Part shown: positions 8,658-16,664 of the stretch, piece by piece
How positions within the stretch are numbered: position 1 is the first letter of the stretch
Layout: every line of letters starts with the position of its first letter
Origin: Blastococcus tunisiensis
GTDB taxonomy: Bacteria > Actinomycetota > Actinomycetes > Mycobacteriales > Geodermatophilaceae
Length of the DNA stretch: 64,000 nucleotides
NCBI RefSeq assembly: GCF_900112815.1
Contig: NZ_FOND01000007.1
Location: 124,001 to 188,000, forward strand
Direction of reading: 5' to 3'
Notes under the pieces: generated by a model
What the model saw: only the letters and a program-made list of their open reading frames with translations
Databases searched by the model: none
What the model was told of the DNA's origin: nothing
Made by a program: the position numbers and the translations under genes

Positions 8658-9293
8658 ATGACCGCTGATCCGGCGGTTGCGACGCGACAGCCCGTCGGCC
8701 TTTCGCCCCGGTGGCGGTTCCGGTCGGGCACGGCGCCTGCGTTCGGTGCGGGCGGCGGGGGCCCGCGGGTGCTGGTGGCATTCGCCAGTCGGCACGGCGC
8801 CACCCGGGAGATTGCGGCGGCGCTGGCGCGATGGCTGCCTGAGTGCCAGGACGGTCAACGTGCGGGGGTGTCCGCGGTGCTAGCGCCAGTCGAGCGAGGT
8901 CCCGATCCGGCAGCCTTCGACGCGGTGGTGCTCGGGAGTGCGCTCTACGCGGGCGAGTGGCTGAAACCGGCTCGTCGTTACGTCGGGGCCGTTGCTTCGG
9001 AACTGCGAGCCCGCCCCACGTGGTTGTTCTCCAGCGGCCTTGCCGGCGGATCCACCGCGCTGCTCCAGGACGGTGACGATGCTCGCTGGATCGGCGACTC
9101 GATCGGCGCCCTCGCTCACCGGGTATTCCCTGGCCGGGTGGAGCGGCGGGTGCTGTCCGCGGCCGAGCAGCACGCCTGGCCCGCGGGGCCGGGCGTGGCG
9201 GGCGACTTCCGGGACTGGCCGGCCGTCCGTGCCTGGGCCGGGGAGATCGCGACCCAACTGGCCGCTCGGCAGGCAGCCCCCATGGCGGGCTGA
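8658..9293 (+). CDS. Flavodoxin-domain protein
   Basis: A 211-residue protein starting at ATG 8658, with GGAGGGAGAA just upstream. After a 35-residue variable N-terminus it shows the flavodoxin phosphate-binding loop (VLVAFASRHGATREIAAALA) and the strand-loop AFDAVVLGSALYAGEWLKPA, as in HemG-like and Flavodoxin_5 proteins that bind FMN. Such proteins serve in electron transfer or protoporphyrinogen oxidation; which applies here is not visible. It lies 37 bases ahead of the tatB-like gene in the same direction, suggesting co-transcription. Confidence 0.8.
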   Translation: MTADPAVATRQPVGLSPRWRFRSGTAPAFGAGGGGPRVLVAFASRHGATREIAAALARWLPECQDGQRAGVSAVLAPVERGPDPAAFDAVVLGSALYAGEWLKPARRYVGAVASELRARPTWLFSSGLAGGSTALLQDGDDARWIGDSIGALAHRVFPGRVERRVLSAAEQHAWPAGPGVAGDFRDWPAVRAWAGEIATQLAARQAAPMAG

Positions 9294-9330
9294 GGCCCTG
9301 TGCTGTGCCGATCACGCGAAAGGAGTGTCG

Positions 9331-9612
9331 GTGTTCAACTCGATCGGTTGGGGCGAGATCGTCGTCCTCGGGCTGTCCGCCCTGTTCATCTTTGGCCCGG
9401 AGCGGCTTCCGGACCTGGCGAAGGACGCCGCTGGGGGTCTGAAGCGAGTTCGGGGCGCGGTAACCGGGGTGCGGAGCCAGGTGCACGAAACTCTCGGTGA
9501 CGATTTCGACCACCTACGCGACCTTGACCTCCGCAGGTACCACCCGAGGACGCTCGTGCGCGACCACCTGTTAGGCGAGGAGGACGGGGTCGCCCGCACC
9601 ACGCGGAGGTAG
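9331..9612 (+). CDS. tatB: TatB-like Sec-independent translocase subunit
   Basis: A 93-residue protein starting at GTG 9331, preceded by AAAGGAG. The sequence FNSIGWGEIVVLGLSALFIF is the N-terminal membrane helix, followed by GPERLPDLAKDA and an amphipathic helix (GGLKRVRGAVTGVRSQV). The E in the helix and the FGPERLP motif fit TatB better than TatA, which is encoded separately at 4970. TatB works with TatC in the receptor complex for RR-signal proteins. With tatA, tatC and the PhoX substrate nearby, the locus holds a complete Tat set. Confidence 0.87.
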   Translation: MFNSIGWGEIVVLGLSALFIFGPERLPDLAKDAAGGLKRVRGAVTGVRSQVHETLGDDFDHLRDLDLRRYHPRTLVRDHLLGEEDGVARTTRR

Positions 9613-9642
9613 ACCGTCCGCGGTCCCCGATTCGTTCCGTCG

Positions 9643-10054
9643 ACCGACCCGCCGAGGCCATCGTGTTCGCCTGCCATGAGCGCCTCGTGGCCGAGCACCT
9701 CGGTCGCCTGGCCGAGCTCCGGAGCGACCCGGCGAGGCTGGTACGTGACTGAGGGGGGTGCTGGAGGAATATGCCCTCATCTCGTATCACCGTGGGCGCC
9801 ACGGCACCGGGGTGCTCGGCGCTCTCCTGCACCGCGGAGAGCACGTCGACCGTGAGCAGCAGCAGATCCTCAACCTGATCCGAGACCTGCTCGTAGAGGT
9901 GGCCGCGGTCAACGGACTCCGGGACGACGTAGCACCGGATGAACTCGCGAACTACTGCCTGCACGCTTTGACGGCCGCTGCGAGCCTGCCGTCCCAGGCT
10001 GTTGTCCGTCGGCTTGTTGACGTCTCGTTGGCGGAAGTCAGTCCACAGGGCTGA
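9643..10054 (+). pseudogene. TetR-family regulator relic (C-terminal half, frameshifted)
   Basis: Two frames together look like the ligand-binding half of a TetR regulator. The first reads ERLVAEHLGRLAELRSDPAR and hits a stop near 9753. The second, from 9758, reads LEEYALISYHRGRHGTGV, then VDREQQQILNLIRDLLVE and ELANYCLHALTAAASLPS. The N-terminal HTH is absent. The piece is a broken remnant, not a repressor able to bind DNA. A one- or two-base frameshift near 9750 separates the halves. Confidence 0.6.
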
Positions 10055-10161
10055 GAGACGCGTTGGTCAATACGCCCCCAGGTCGTCCCGTCGACTGCGC
10101 CACCGGCGGGCCCCTCGGCGGTTGCTCACCTACCGGCCCTGGTGACCCGGCAATGCCGTGG

Positions 10162-10764
10162 TCAGTCCGACGGCGGGCAGTCGCGCAGTGCGGACCCCTC
10201 GAACTCGGGGACGGTGCGATCCCGTGCCTCCTCGAGGGTCTCCGCCTCCCCATTCTGCTTGATGTCCTCGATCAGCCACTCCATCTCGGCAATCTCCTTC
10301 TCCTGGGCCACGATGATGTCGACGGCGAGCCGGCAGACGCGGACGTCGTCGATGTCGGCGCGCTCGGAGCGGGTGACGGCCAGCGAGTGGTGCGGGATCA
10401 TCGCGCTCATCCAGTTGCGGTCGTCCACGGTGACCTGGCTGCGGTCGAGGTACACGGCGCCGCCGAACAGCAGAAGGCTAGCCACCACGATGGCGATGTT
10501 GCCCTTCACGTTCTTGTACATATTGAGCATCCAGGCCAGCATGACCAGCCCCATGGTGCCGCCCATGGTCAGTGCCATGAAGACGCGGCTCTCGCTGAAG
10601 CGGACGTGGCTCCACTCCCACGAGCTCACGAACATGACCCAGTACATGACGACCATCGCGGTCAAGATCATGGCCGCGAAGCGCAGGTACATCTTGGTCT
10701 CGTGCGACAGCTTGCCGCCGTGCTGCTGCTCGTTGCCCTCGGCGTTCTTCGGCGCAGAAGCCAT
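10162..10764 (-). CDS. DUF305 membrane protein
   Basis: A 200-residue protein starting at ATG 10764. Membrane spans are evident at about 27-47 (FAAMILTAMVVMYWVMFVSS), 60-80 (FMALTMGGTMGLVMLAWML) and 90-105 (IAIVVASLLLFGGAVYL). They are followed by a DUF305 domain with WMSAMIPHHSLAVTRSERAD and the helix VAQEKEIAEMEWLIEDI. DUF305 is a ferritin-like helical fold often found next to copper-resistance genes; its His/Met residues suggest metal binding. It is divergent from the DUF6153-like, DUF305 lipoprotein and BNR genes, all part of a metal cluster. Exact role unproven. Confidence 0.85.
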   Translation of the reverse strand: MASAPKNAEGNEQQHGGKLSHETKMYLRFAAMILTAMVVMYWVMFVSSWEWSHVRFSESRVFMALTMGGTMGLVMLAWMLNMYKNVKGNIAIVVASLLLFGGAVYLDRSQVTVDDRNWMSAMIPHHSLAVTRSERADIDDVRVCRLAVDIIVAQEKEIAEMEWLIEDIKQNGEAETLEEARDRTVPEFEGSALRDCPPSD

Positions 10765-11068
10765 GGTGGGGTTCTCCGTTATCTCGTCGGCCGGTGCGGA
10801 AGTGCTCCACGCGTCGTGCCGCCATCAGCCGGCCGGTCACCTCTCCGGCGCCTCCGCCTCGCGTGGGCGGTGGGAGGCAGGTCGCGCGACGTCCGGGACC
10901 GTGTGCGGACGGACATTGCGTCGGTGAAGCCATGCCCGGATGCCCGTACGGTCGTACGGACAAACACGAGTGGCTCGATGCTCTCGGCCGGACAATCGGA
11001 ACAGGTAGCGTCGTGCCCGCCGCCCAGCCTGCAGCATGGTCGGGTCGGCGGTGTGGAGCGGGGGTGCC

Positions 11069-11497
11069 ATGCGAGGCCGGCGGATCTGGGCGTTGCTCGC
11101 GGTGGCCGCCGTCCTGGCCACGCATGGGGTGCAGTGCATGAGCGGATCTGTCGGCTCAGCCCACGCCACCGTGGCACCGGCCGTCCCTCTCACCGTGTTC
11201 GACGGCGGCTCCACCTTGTTCCCTGACGGAACCCACCACGTCGCCGCCATCGGCGCAGACCCGACCACGCCACTCCACCCCGCTCCTGACGGCATCCCAG
11301 CCCATGGACCGGAGCTCTGGACGATCTGCCTGGTTGTGCTGTTCGCGGCGCTGGCGCTGGTCGGCGTCGCGTTGCTGTTCCGTGGGCGAGCCGCCCTTGT
11401 CGTACGAGGCCCGCCCCCCTCGCTGCGGAGGCTTCGACAGCGCTACCGGCTGCCACCTGCGCCGGATCTCTCCGCTCTCTGCCTCCTGCGGATCTAG
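11069..11497 (+). CDS. DUF6153-like small membrane protein
   Basis: A 142-residue protein starting at ATG 11069 (MRGRRIWALLAVAAVLATHG). It has an N-terminal hydrophobic helix, a His/Pro-rich exported loop (FPDGTHHVAAIG), a second span (LWTICLVVLFAALALVGVAL) and the short C-terminal motif PPAPDLSALCLLRI. This layout matches the actinobacterial DUF6153 family, whose genes commonly precede DUF305 and copper-related genes, as here. Function unknown. The DUF305 lipoprotein follows 80 bases downstream. Confidence 0.7.
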   Translation: MRGRRIWALLAVAAVLATHGVQCMSGSVGSAHATVAPAVPLTVFDGGSTLFPDGTHHVAAIGADPTTPLHPAPDGIPAHGPELWTICLVVLFAALALVGVALLFRGRAALVVRGPPPSLRRLRQRYRLPPAPDLSALCLLRI

Positions 11498-11576
11498 GCC
11501 GAATGCCGCGACCCCGCCGAGCACCTGCTGGACGGGGTCGATCAGGCACCCAGATCCCATGGACAGGAGATACGCG

Positions 11577-12191
11577 ATGACCCGCACGACAGCTCGACTC
11601 GTCCGCATCGCCGGTGGCCTGCTCGCCGGCATCGCCGTCCTCGGCGGCTGCTCCGGCGCCGCCGACGGCACCGCGGCCGACAGCACCACTTCCGCCGACA
11701 GCGCGGCGAGCGTGTCCGACCAGTTCAACGACGCCGACGTCGCCTTCGCGCAGGGCATGATCCCGCACCACGAAGGTGCCCTGATGATGGCCGAGATGGC
11801 TCTGGAGCGCGCCAGCGATCCTCGCGTGCGCGACCTGGCCGAGCGCATCCAGGCCGGTCAGGATCCGGAGATCGAGCTGATGACCGGCTGGCTGGAGGAG
11901 TGGGGAGCGCTGGTGGAGTCCAGTGGCATGGGCGGTATGGATCATGGATCCGGCGGCGGTATGGACCATCGCTCGGAGGGCATGGGGGACATGCCGGCCG
12001 CCGGTCCCGACTTCGACGTCATGTGGATGCAGTCGATGATCGAGCACCACGACGGCGCGGTGATCATGGCGCAGATCGAGATCGACGACGGTGAGAACGA
12101 GGAAGCGATCGACCTGGCTCGGCTCATCGTCGAGACGCAGAACGACGAGATCAACCAGATGCAGCAGCTGCTGAACGAGCTCGGCGGCTGA
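11577..12191 (+). CDS. DUF305 lipoprotein
   Basis: A 204-residue exported protein. An N-terminal signal (LVRIAGGLLAGIAVLGGC) ends in the lipobox LGGC, so it should be anchored at residue 25 or so. The mature part holds two ferritin-like half repeats: FAQGMIPHHEGALMMAEMAL and MWMQSMIEHHDGAVIMAQIE, each with the HH/M pattern of DUF305. Between them is a Met/Gly/His-rich loop (MGGMDHGSGGGMDHRSEGMG) that looks suited to Cu(I). Start set at ATG 11577, which has AGGAG upstream; ATG 11559 is possible. Probably a periplasm-side metal-binding protein of the adjacent cluster; copper is inference. Confidence 0.88.
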   Translation: MTRTTARLVRIAGGLLAGIAVLGGCSGAADGTAADSTTSADSAASVSDQFNDADVAFAQGMIPHHEGALMMAEMALERASDPRVRDLAERIQAGQDPEIELMTGWLEEWGALVESSGMGGMDHGSGGGMDHRSEGMGDMPAAGPDFDVMWMQSMIEHHDGAVIMAQIEIDDGENEEAIDLARLIVETQNDEINQMQQLLNELGG

Positions 12192-12288
12192 GTCGGTGCC
12201 CCCGGGGACGGCGGCCAGTCCGCCGCCCCCGTCTGTCACTGCTTCCCAAGCCACCCCCGGCCCCTCAGACAGATCCCTGGAGATTGCC

Positions 12289-13182
12289 GTGCACCGCCAC
12301 GTCCCGCCTCGTCCCCGCCGTCCCCTCCGTACGCCGATGACCGCCAGCTCGGTGATGCCCGCACTCGTGGCTGTGCTTGCCGCGTGCTCCTCGCCGGAGC
12401 CCAGCCCCTCTGCCCCGACCGGAGCGGTTCCCGCGGGGTCGTTGCCATCGGCTCATGTCCACGGAGTCGACATCGACCCCGGAGACGGAGACGTACTGGT
12501 GGCGACTCATGGGGGTCTTCTCGAGGTGGGTGACGGCGGCCAGGTCACCCCCGTCGGCCCGGTGATCGACCTCATGGGGTTCAGCGTGGCCGGTCCCGAC
12601 CGGTACCTGGCCTCCGGCCATCCCGGGCTGCGCGTCGACCTGCCGCAACCCGTCGGCCTCATCGAGTCCACCGACGGCGGCCGCACCTGGACGCCGCTGT
12701 CCCGACAGGGGCAGTCGGACTTCCACGGCTTGACCGCCAGCGACGCCGGTGTGCTCGGCTTCGACGGGGCACTGATGCGCAGCGCCGACGGTCGAGAGTG
12801 GGAACAGCTGGACATCCCGGTTGAGCCGCACTCGCTGGCAGCGTCACCGGATGGGACGCACGTGCTGGCGACAACTCAGCAGGGGCTGCTGCGTTCCGTC
12901 GATGCGGGGTCCTCGTGGTCGTCGGTGGATGGGGCGCCCGTCCTCCAGGTGGTCGATTGGGCCGACGGCGACAGCGCCGTCGGGGTGACGCTGACCGGGG
13001 TGGTGTGGTCCAGCACGGACCGGGGCGAGAGCTGGCAGGAGGCGGGGCGGCTGGACGCGGCTCCCGAAGCTGTGGCGGCGTCATCGGAAGGCGATCGGAT
13101 GCGGCTCGTCGTCGTGACCACCGACGCTCTCGTCGAGTCGTCCGACGGCGGCTCGACTTTCGAGGTGCTGTTAGAGCGGTGA
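12289..13182 (+). CDS. BNR/sialidase-like repeat lipoprotein (F510_1955 type)
   Basis: A 297-residue protein read from GTG 12289 (GGAG upstream) with a signal ending in the lipobox LAAC; ATG 12337 is an alternative start. The mature chain contains repeated Asp-box motifs (STDGGRTWTPL, SVDAGSSWSSV, STDRGESWQEA, SSDGGSTF), each marking one blade of a beta-propeller. This is the pattern of the F510_1955-family proteins annotated as glycosylhydrolases, which in actinobacteria tend to accompany DUF305/DUF6153 genes. Enzymatic activity is not shown; an exported propeller that helps metal handling is equally possible. It follows the DUF305 lipoprotein by about 100 bases. Confidence 0.78.
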   Translation: MHRHVPPRPRRPLRTPMTASSVMPALVAVLAACSSPEPSPSAPTGAVPAGSLPSAHVHGVDIDPGDGDVLVATHGGLLEVGDGGQVTPVGPVIDLMGFSVAGPDRYLASGHPGLRVDLPQPVGLIESTDGGRTWTPLSRQGQSDFHGLTASDAGVLGFDGALMRSADGREWEQLDIPVEPHSLAASPDGTHVLATTQQGLLRSVDAGSSWSSVDGAPVLQVVDWADGDSAVGVTLTGVVWSSTDRGESWQEAGRLDAAPEAVAASSEGDRMRLVVVTTDALVESSDGGSTFEVLLER

Positions 13183-13248
13183 CGCCGCTCCGGGGCGCCC
13201 GGCCGTGCTGGACCGTGGCGCCCCCGGCGGGCTCCCTGTGGGCATCCG

Positions 13249-13656
13249 TCAGCCGAGCGAGCTGATGAGGTCCCGGCAGGCCCGCTCGCAGCGCCGGCAG
13301 GCCTCGGCGCAGACCCGGCAGTGCTCGTGCATCGAGGCGTGGCTCTCGCACTCGTCACCGCACGCCTTGCAGGCGGCAGCGCACGCCTCGAGCACCGCCC
13401 GGGTGAGGTTGGCGTCGTAGCCGGTGTGCCGGGAGAGCACGCGGCCGGTCGTGTCGCAGATGTCGGCGCAGTCGGTGTTGCTGCGGATGCACTTGGTCAG
13501 CTCGGCGACCATGTCCTCGCTGAGACAGGCGTCGGCGCAGGCGGTGCAGGCCTGGGCGCACTCGAAGCAGGCCTCGATGCACTCGAGGAGCTTCTGCTTG
13601 TCCACTCCGCCGAGGTCCTTGGGGTAGGTGTCGAGCATCTGGGCTGCAACGGTCAT
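13249..13656 (-). CDS. Cys-rich four-helix bundle protein (DUF326, copper-storage-like)
   Basis: A 135-residue protein starting at ATG 13656 with GAGGAG upstream. Its helices carry spaced cysteines: LLECIEACFECAQACTACAD, CIRSNTDCADICD, LEACAAACKACGDECESH, and CRVCAEACRRCERACRD. This is the pattern of DUF326/Csp proteins, in which a four-helix bundle lined with Cys stores many Cu(I) ions. There is no signal peptide, so it should act in the cytosol. It is divergent from an ArsR-type regulator across 117 bases that include a perfect palindrome, which suggests metal-dependent control. Copper is the likely ligand by family. Confidence 0.88.
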   Translation of the reverse strand: MTVAAQMLDTYPKDLGGVDKQKLLECIEACFECAQACTACADACLSEDMVAELTKCIRSNTDCADICDTTGRVLSRHTGYDANLTRAVLEACAAACKACGDECESHASMHEHCRVCAEACRRCERACRDLISSLG

Positions 13657-13736
13657 GGTCGTCTCCTCGGATTTTCGGCGCTGGGCGGCTCGGATGTCGC
13701 CCGCAGTTGGCGCCGACGAATCCGCGGTACCCGCAG

Positions 13737-13748
13737 ACCCGTACGGGT
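13737..13748. promoter_or_regulatory. Perfect 12-bp palindrome, candidate operator
   Basis: ACCCGTACGGGT is its own reverse complement and lies between the Cys-rich protein gene and the ArsR gene. The wider stretch TACCC...GGGTA makes a looser repeat. It sits 25 bases before the ArsR start, a natural place for autoregulation by that repressor. Confidence 0.45.
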
Positions 13749-13773
13749 ATGAGCGGCCTGGAGGTGTTTCTCG

Positions 13774-14151
13774 ATGTCCGAACCTGACCACGCGCATCCG
13801 ATCGACCCGGAACGTGTCGCGCATGCCCGCGCCCGGCTGCCGAGTCGAGAGGAGGCCGCCCAGCTGACCAGCGTGCTGAGCCTGATGGCCGACCCCACCC
13901 GAGCCCGAGTCCTGTTCGCGCTCGACATGGTCGAGGAGCTCTGCGTCGGCGACCTGGCGCTGGCCCTGGAGGCCAACGAGGACGCCGTGGGGTATGCGCT
14001 CCGGTTGTTGCGCACGGCGGGACTGGTAACCAACCGGAAGCAGGGGCGCGTCGTGTTCTACCGCCTGGCCGAAGGTTTCCCCGAGCCACTGCGGGAGCAC
14101 TGCCTCCGCCAGTTGGTTGTCCTGTCAGAATCGGCGCCGGACGACGACTGA
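13774..14151 (+). CDS. ArsR/SmtB family metal-responsive repressor
   Basis: A 125-residue winged-helix protein. TSVLSLMADPTRARVLFALD is the family's opening helix pair; ELCVGDLALALEANEDAVGYALRLLRTAGL spans the alpha3 ELCVGDL motif, which binds metal in CadC/CmtR-type sensors through its Cys, and the recognition helix. The wing is RKQGRVVFYRLA. Only one Cys lies in the ELCVGDL motif; a second is near the C-terminus (EHCLRQL), and the N-terminal HAHP could add ligands. It probably represses itself and the divergent Cys-rich protein when metal is low. Metal identity cannot be read from sequence. Confidence 0.87.
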   Translation: MSEPDHAHPIDPERVAHARARLPSREEAAQLTSVLSLMADPTRARVLFALDMVEELCVGDLALALEANEDAVGYALRLLRTAGLVTNRKQGRVVFYRLAEGFPEPLREHCLRQLVVLSESAPDDD

Positions 14152-14271
14152 CAGTTGGCGTGCCGAGGATGGCGCAGGTCGGCCACACCCGGACGGTCGT
14201 CCGGGTGATCACTGTCGTTTCCCCTGCAGTACCGGCCGTTCCCAGCCACATCTCCGTTGAGGCGGGCAGCC

Positions 14272-14302
14272 GGATGAGAGCGGTATGAGTGGGTTCTCAT
14301 CC
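14272..14302. repeat. Inverted repeat GGATGAGA...TCTCATCC
   Basis: An 8-bp inverted repeat (14272-14279 and 14295-14302) with a 15-base loop, lying about 40 bases before the small lipoprotein start and 120 bases beyond the ArsR stop. It could be an operator or a weak terminator. Confidence 0.3.
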
Positions 14303-14340
14303 ACGGAGTGCTTTCCCAGGTGCGCCGTTACGGTCGGATC

Positions 14341-14505
14341 ATGCGAATCCGACGCACGATCGCGGTCCTGTTTACCCTGACGGTCCTATTCTCCGGCAGC
14401 GCCACGCTGACCGCGTGCGGCTCCGGAGTGGGAACCGACGTCATCGAGGACACGGGCAACGATGACGGGGAGAACGACCAGGACGAGGACGACCAGGACG
14501 ACTGA
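14341..14505 (+). CDS. Small acidic lipoprotein
   Basis: A 54-residue protein: a basic start (MRIRRTIAVLFTLTVLFSGS), a hydrophobic core and the lipobox LTAC, then a very acidic tail (EDTGNDDGENDQDEDDQDD). The short mature chain is almost all Asp/Glu/Asn/Gly and should be surface-anchored and disordered; cation binding is possible but not shown. Start at ATG 14341 because it begins the signal; a longer frame upstream adds nothing recognisable. Confidence 0.6.
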   Translation: MRIRRTIAVLFTLTVLFSGSATLTACGSGVGTDVIEDTGNDDGENDQDEDDQDD

Positions 14506-14637
14506 CCACGGGGCAGTCCTACCCGCGGAACGGTGTGACCGACGGAGCGAGCCCCCTGCGCGGACAGCCACCCGTTCCGATGCTCGGCCTGTCCTGTGCT
14601 TGGTAGTGCGCGCGCACCTGAACCCGTCCGCCCGGGG

Positions 14638-15603
14638 TTATTCCTTCGGCACGCTGCTGTCATTCGGTGCTACAAGGCCGGGCCGGCATGGTCCGGTGTG
14701 AGCGAGGCTCGGGGGAGTGCTGGAAAGCTGTAGCTGCCGGGCGGCGGTCGCCGGGTGACTGGCCAGCGGCCTGTCGATCAGGGTCCCGGCGTGGCAGGGG
14801 GCCACTTGGTCGAGTGCCCGGGCGAGGTCCGGGCCCGCTCCGAGGCTGGCGGCGTAGGAATCGGCGGCGCGTTCGCCGGCACGGCAGGCAGCGGCTTCAG
14901 CGACGGGGGAGACCGTGACGGCGATCGCCACGGTGATCAGCGTGATGAGTACGGGCACGACATGTTCGGGTGGGCGGTCTTCGCGGAGGATGTCGACGAT
15001 GGCGACAACGAACGCCATCGGCATCAGCATCGTGCCGACGCCGGAGAGTGGAAGCGTGTGGCCGATGCGGATAGCGGCCCGGTAGATGCTCTGCCACGGA
15101 AGGGTCAGCCAGTCGGCGATCAGCCCGTACCGGGGGCCGCGGGTGATGTGGTGTCCCACCTCGTGCAGAGCCACGGCTACCGCCTGCTCCGGGGTCAGTC
15201 GGCCGGTGTAGAGGAGGTGCAGGAAGCCGGTGGTCACGGCGATCGAGCGCAGACCGACGGCGAACGCGTTCGGCGCCGGGGCGGTGCGGACGTACCAGTC
15301 GAGGCGGTCAGCAGCCACCTCGCAGCGGTTCTCCGCCTGCTGTTGAAGCCAGGTCAGCCACTCGGCGTCTCGGCCGGTCGGCATCCGGAACCGATAGGCA
15401 GTGCCGACCGCGAGCCGCTCGAGCGGGCGGGTCAGCAACAACACAGGGACGAGGAGCAGCCACGCGGCGACAGTCAGGAGGGTGTACGGCCCCAACCAGC
15501 TGAAGGTGACCGTCACCAGCATCGCGCTGAGCAGGATCGCTGGGGCGGCGCACAGCAGGCGCCACTCTGCGGAGTGTCGGGGAGGTTCGCAGCTGTGCTT
15601 CAT
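14638..15603 (-). CDS. M48-family membrane metallopeptidase
   Basis: A 321-residue protein starting at ATG 15603 (MKHSCEPPRHSAEW) with AAAGGTGG upstream. Two N-terminal spans (LLCAAPAILLSAMLVTVTFS and YTLLTVAAWLLLVPVLLLT) precede the peptidase domain. The zinc motif HEVGHH is at about residue 162, and a downstream ERAADSYAA supplies the third ligand, as in HtpX/Ste24-like proteases; two more spans lie between them (MPMAFVVAIVDIL and VLITLITVAIAVTV). Such enzymes process or degrade membrane proteins. No clear partner is adjacent. Confidence 0.85.
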   Translation of the reverse strand: MKHSCEPPRHSAEWRLLCAAPAILLSAMLVTVTFSWLGPYTLLTVAAWLLLVPVLLLTRPLERLAVGTAYRFRMPTGRDAEWLTWLQQQAENRCEVAADRLDWYVRTAPAPNAFAVGLRSIAVTTGFLHLLYTGRLTPEQAVAVALHEVGHHITRGPRYGLIADWLTLPWQSIYRAAIRIGHTLPLSGVGTMLMPMAFVVAIVDILREDRPPEHVVPVLITLITVAIAVTVSPVAEAAACRAGERAADSYAASLGAGPDLARALDQVAPCHAGTLIDRPLASHPATAARQLQLSSTPPSLAHTGPCRPGLVAPNDSSVPKE

Positions 15604-16005
15604 GTCGGCCACCTTTGCCCTGCGTGACGTTCGGGACGACCAACGCTGCCAGCGGGCACCGACAACAATTGGGGGGAGACGTATCGAGGCTCCTCGGGGT
15701 TTGCGGCGCATGAGGACCCAGCGGTCGGGGTGATCGCGTGGGTAGACGACACGGCGACCCAGGGGAAGCCGTCGGGAGCGATGTCTCGCTGGGCCCCATG
15801 CCCAGTGTCGCGACCGGGGCGGAAGGGGTGTCCTCCTGTCGCCGAGCGGAAGGCGGGCACGACGCCTGCTATCGGAGGCACAGTCGACAGCTGAATCACA
15901 CCGATGAAAGCCGCGCGTACCGGGACCTGCTGCAAGCGCCCATCGCCGTCGATAAGGTTCACGACTACCGGCGGGCATCTGACCGGGCTGGGCGATGGGG
16001 GTGCT
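15604..16005. other. Divergent intergenic region
   Basis: About 400 bases between the M48 gene and the XRE gene, which diverge. Open frames on both strands here have no recognisable domain. The XRE frame stays open back to an ATG at 15904, but that stretch has no coding character. Confidence 0.4.
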
Positions 16006-16455
16006 GTGGCGCGGCCACTTCTCCGCGGTGATCGTCTCTTGGCCGCCCGGGAGGCTGTGGGCCTGACGAGGGGGGACCTGACCCTTGCGCTCGGGCTGTC
16101 CAGCCCCTCCCGGATCAGAGTGTGGGAGTCGGGCATCGAGCGGCCGAGGCCGCGGTTCGTGCCGAAACTCGCGGCAGTGTTGGGCGTCGAACCACTCCAA
16201 CTGCTCGATGTCGACCCGGACGATCCGCCACTGGCGGCGTTGCGTGTGGCCGCCGGACTGGCCACGAACGAGATGGGCGCACCCGGTATGTCTGTGATGA
16301 CCTACGTGCGCCTCGAAGACGGCCGGCCGGGTTCGGAGCCGACCGGCAAGGTGATCGCGTCGATCGCCGCGGTCCTTCGCATCGATGAGGCGCTGGTTCA
16401 GTCAGCCATCCGCCGCTCTCGAAGCGACCACGCCGCCGAGGCGGCCTTCAGATAA
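16006..16455 (+). CDS. XRE-type helix-turn-helix regulator
   Basis: A 149-residue protein read from GTG 16006. The Cro/CI-type HTH spans about residues 8-62 (LLAAREAVGLTRGDLTLALG, then RIRVWESGIERPRPRFVPKLAAVLGVEP). A second, weaker HTH-like segment follows (ALRVAAGLATNEMGAPGMSVMTYVRLEDGR), suggesting two tandem XRE units. The usual role is binding an operator near its own gene. It lies just upstream of the Tad pilus locus and could regulate it, but nothing in the sequence proves that. The start could be further upstream (ATG 15904). Confidence 0.7.
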   Translation: MARPLLRGDRLLAAREAVGLTRGDLTLALGLSSPSRIRVWESGIERPRPRFVPKLAAVLGVEPLQLLDVDPDDPPLAALRVAAGLATNEMGAPGMSVMTYVRLEDGRPGSEPTGKVIASIAAVLRIDEALVQSAIRRSRSDHAAEAAFR

Positions 16456-16664
16456 CTAAACCAGCCGGTTCAGCTGGGGGTTGCGCTCACCCGGACGGAT
16501 GGTAATTTCCCTTCCGAGGACCGGTCGGAGGAGGCCGCTATGGACAGCGCCAGAGTCGTGTGCCGGCGAAGCGCTGCTCTGACTCTGATCCGCACATCCC
16601 ATTCCCGGGGGCCGGTGCCGGGGGCCGTGACCCCGGCGTCGGTCTGCTCGGTAGGACCACGGCG

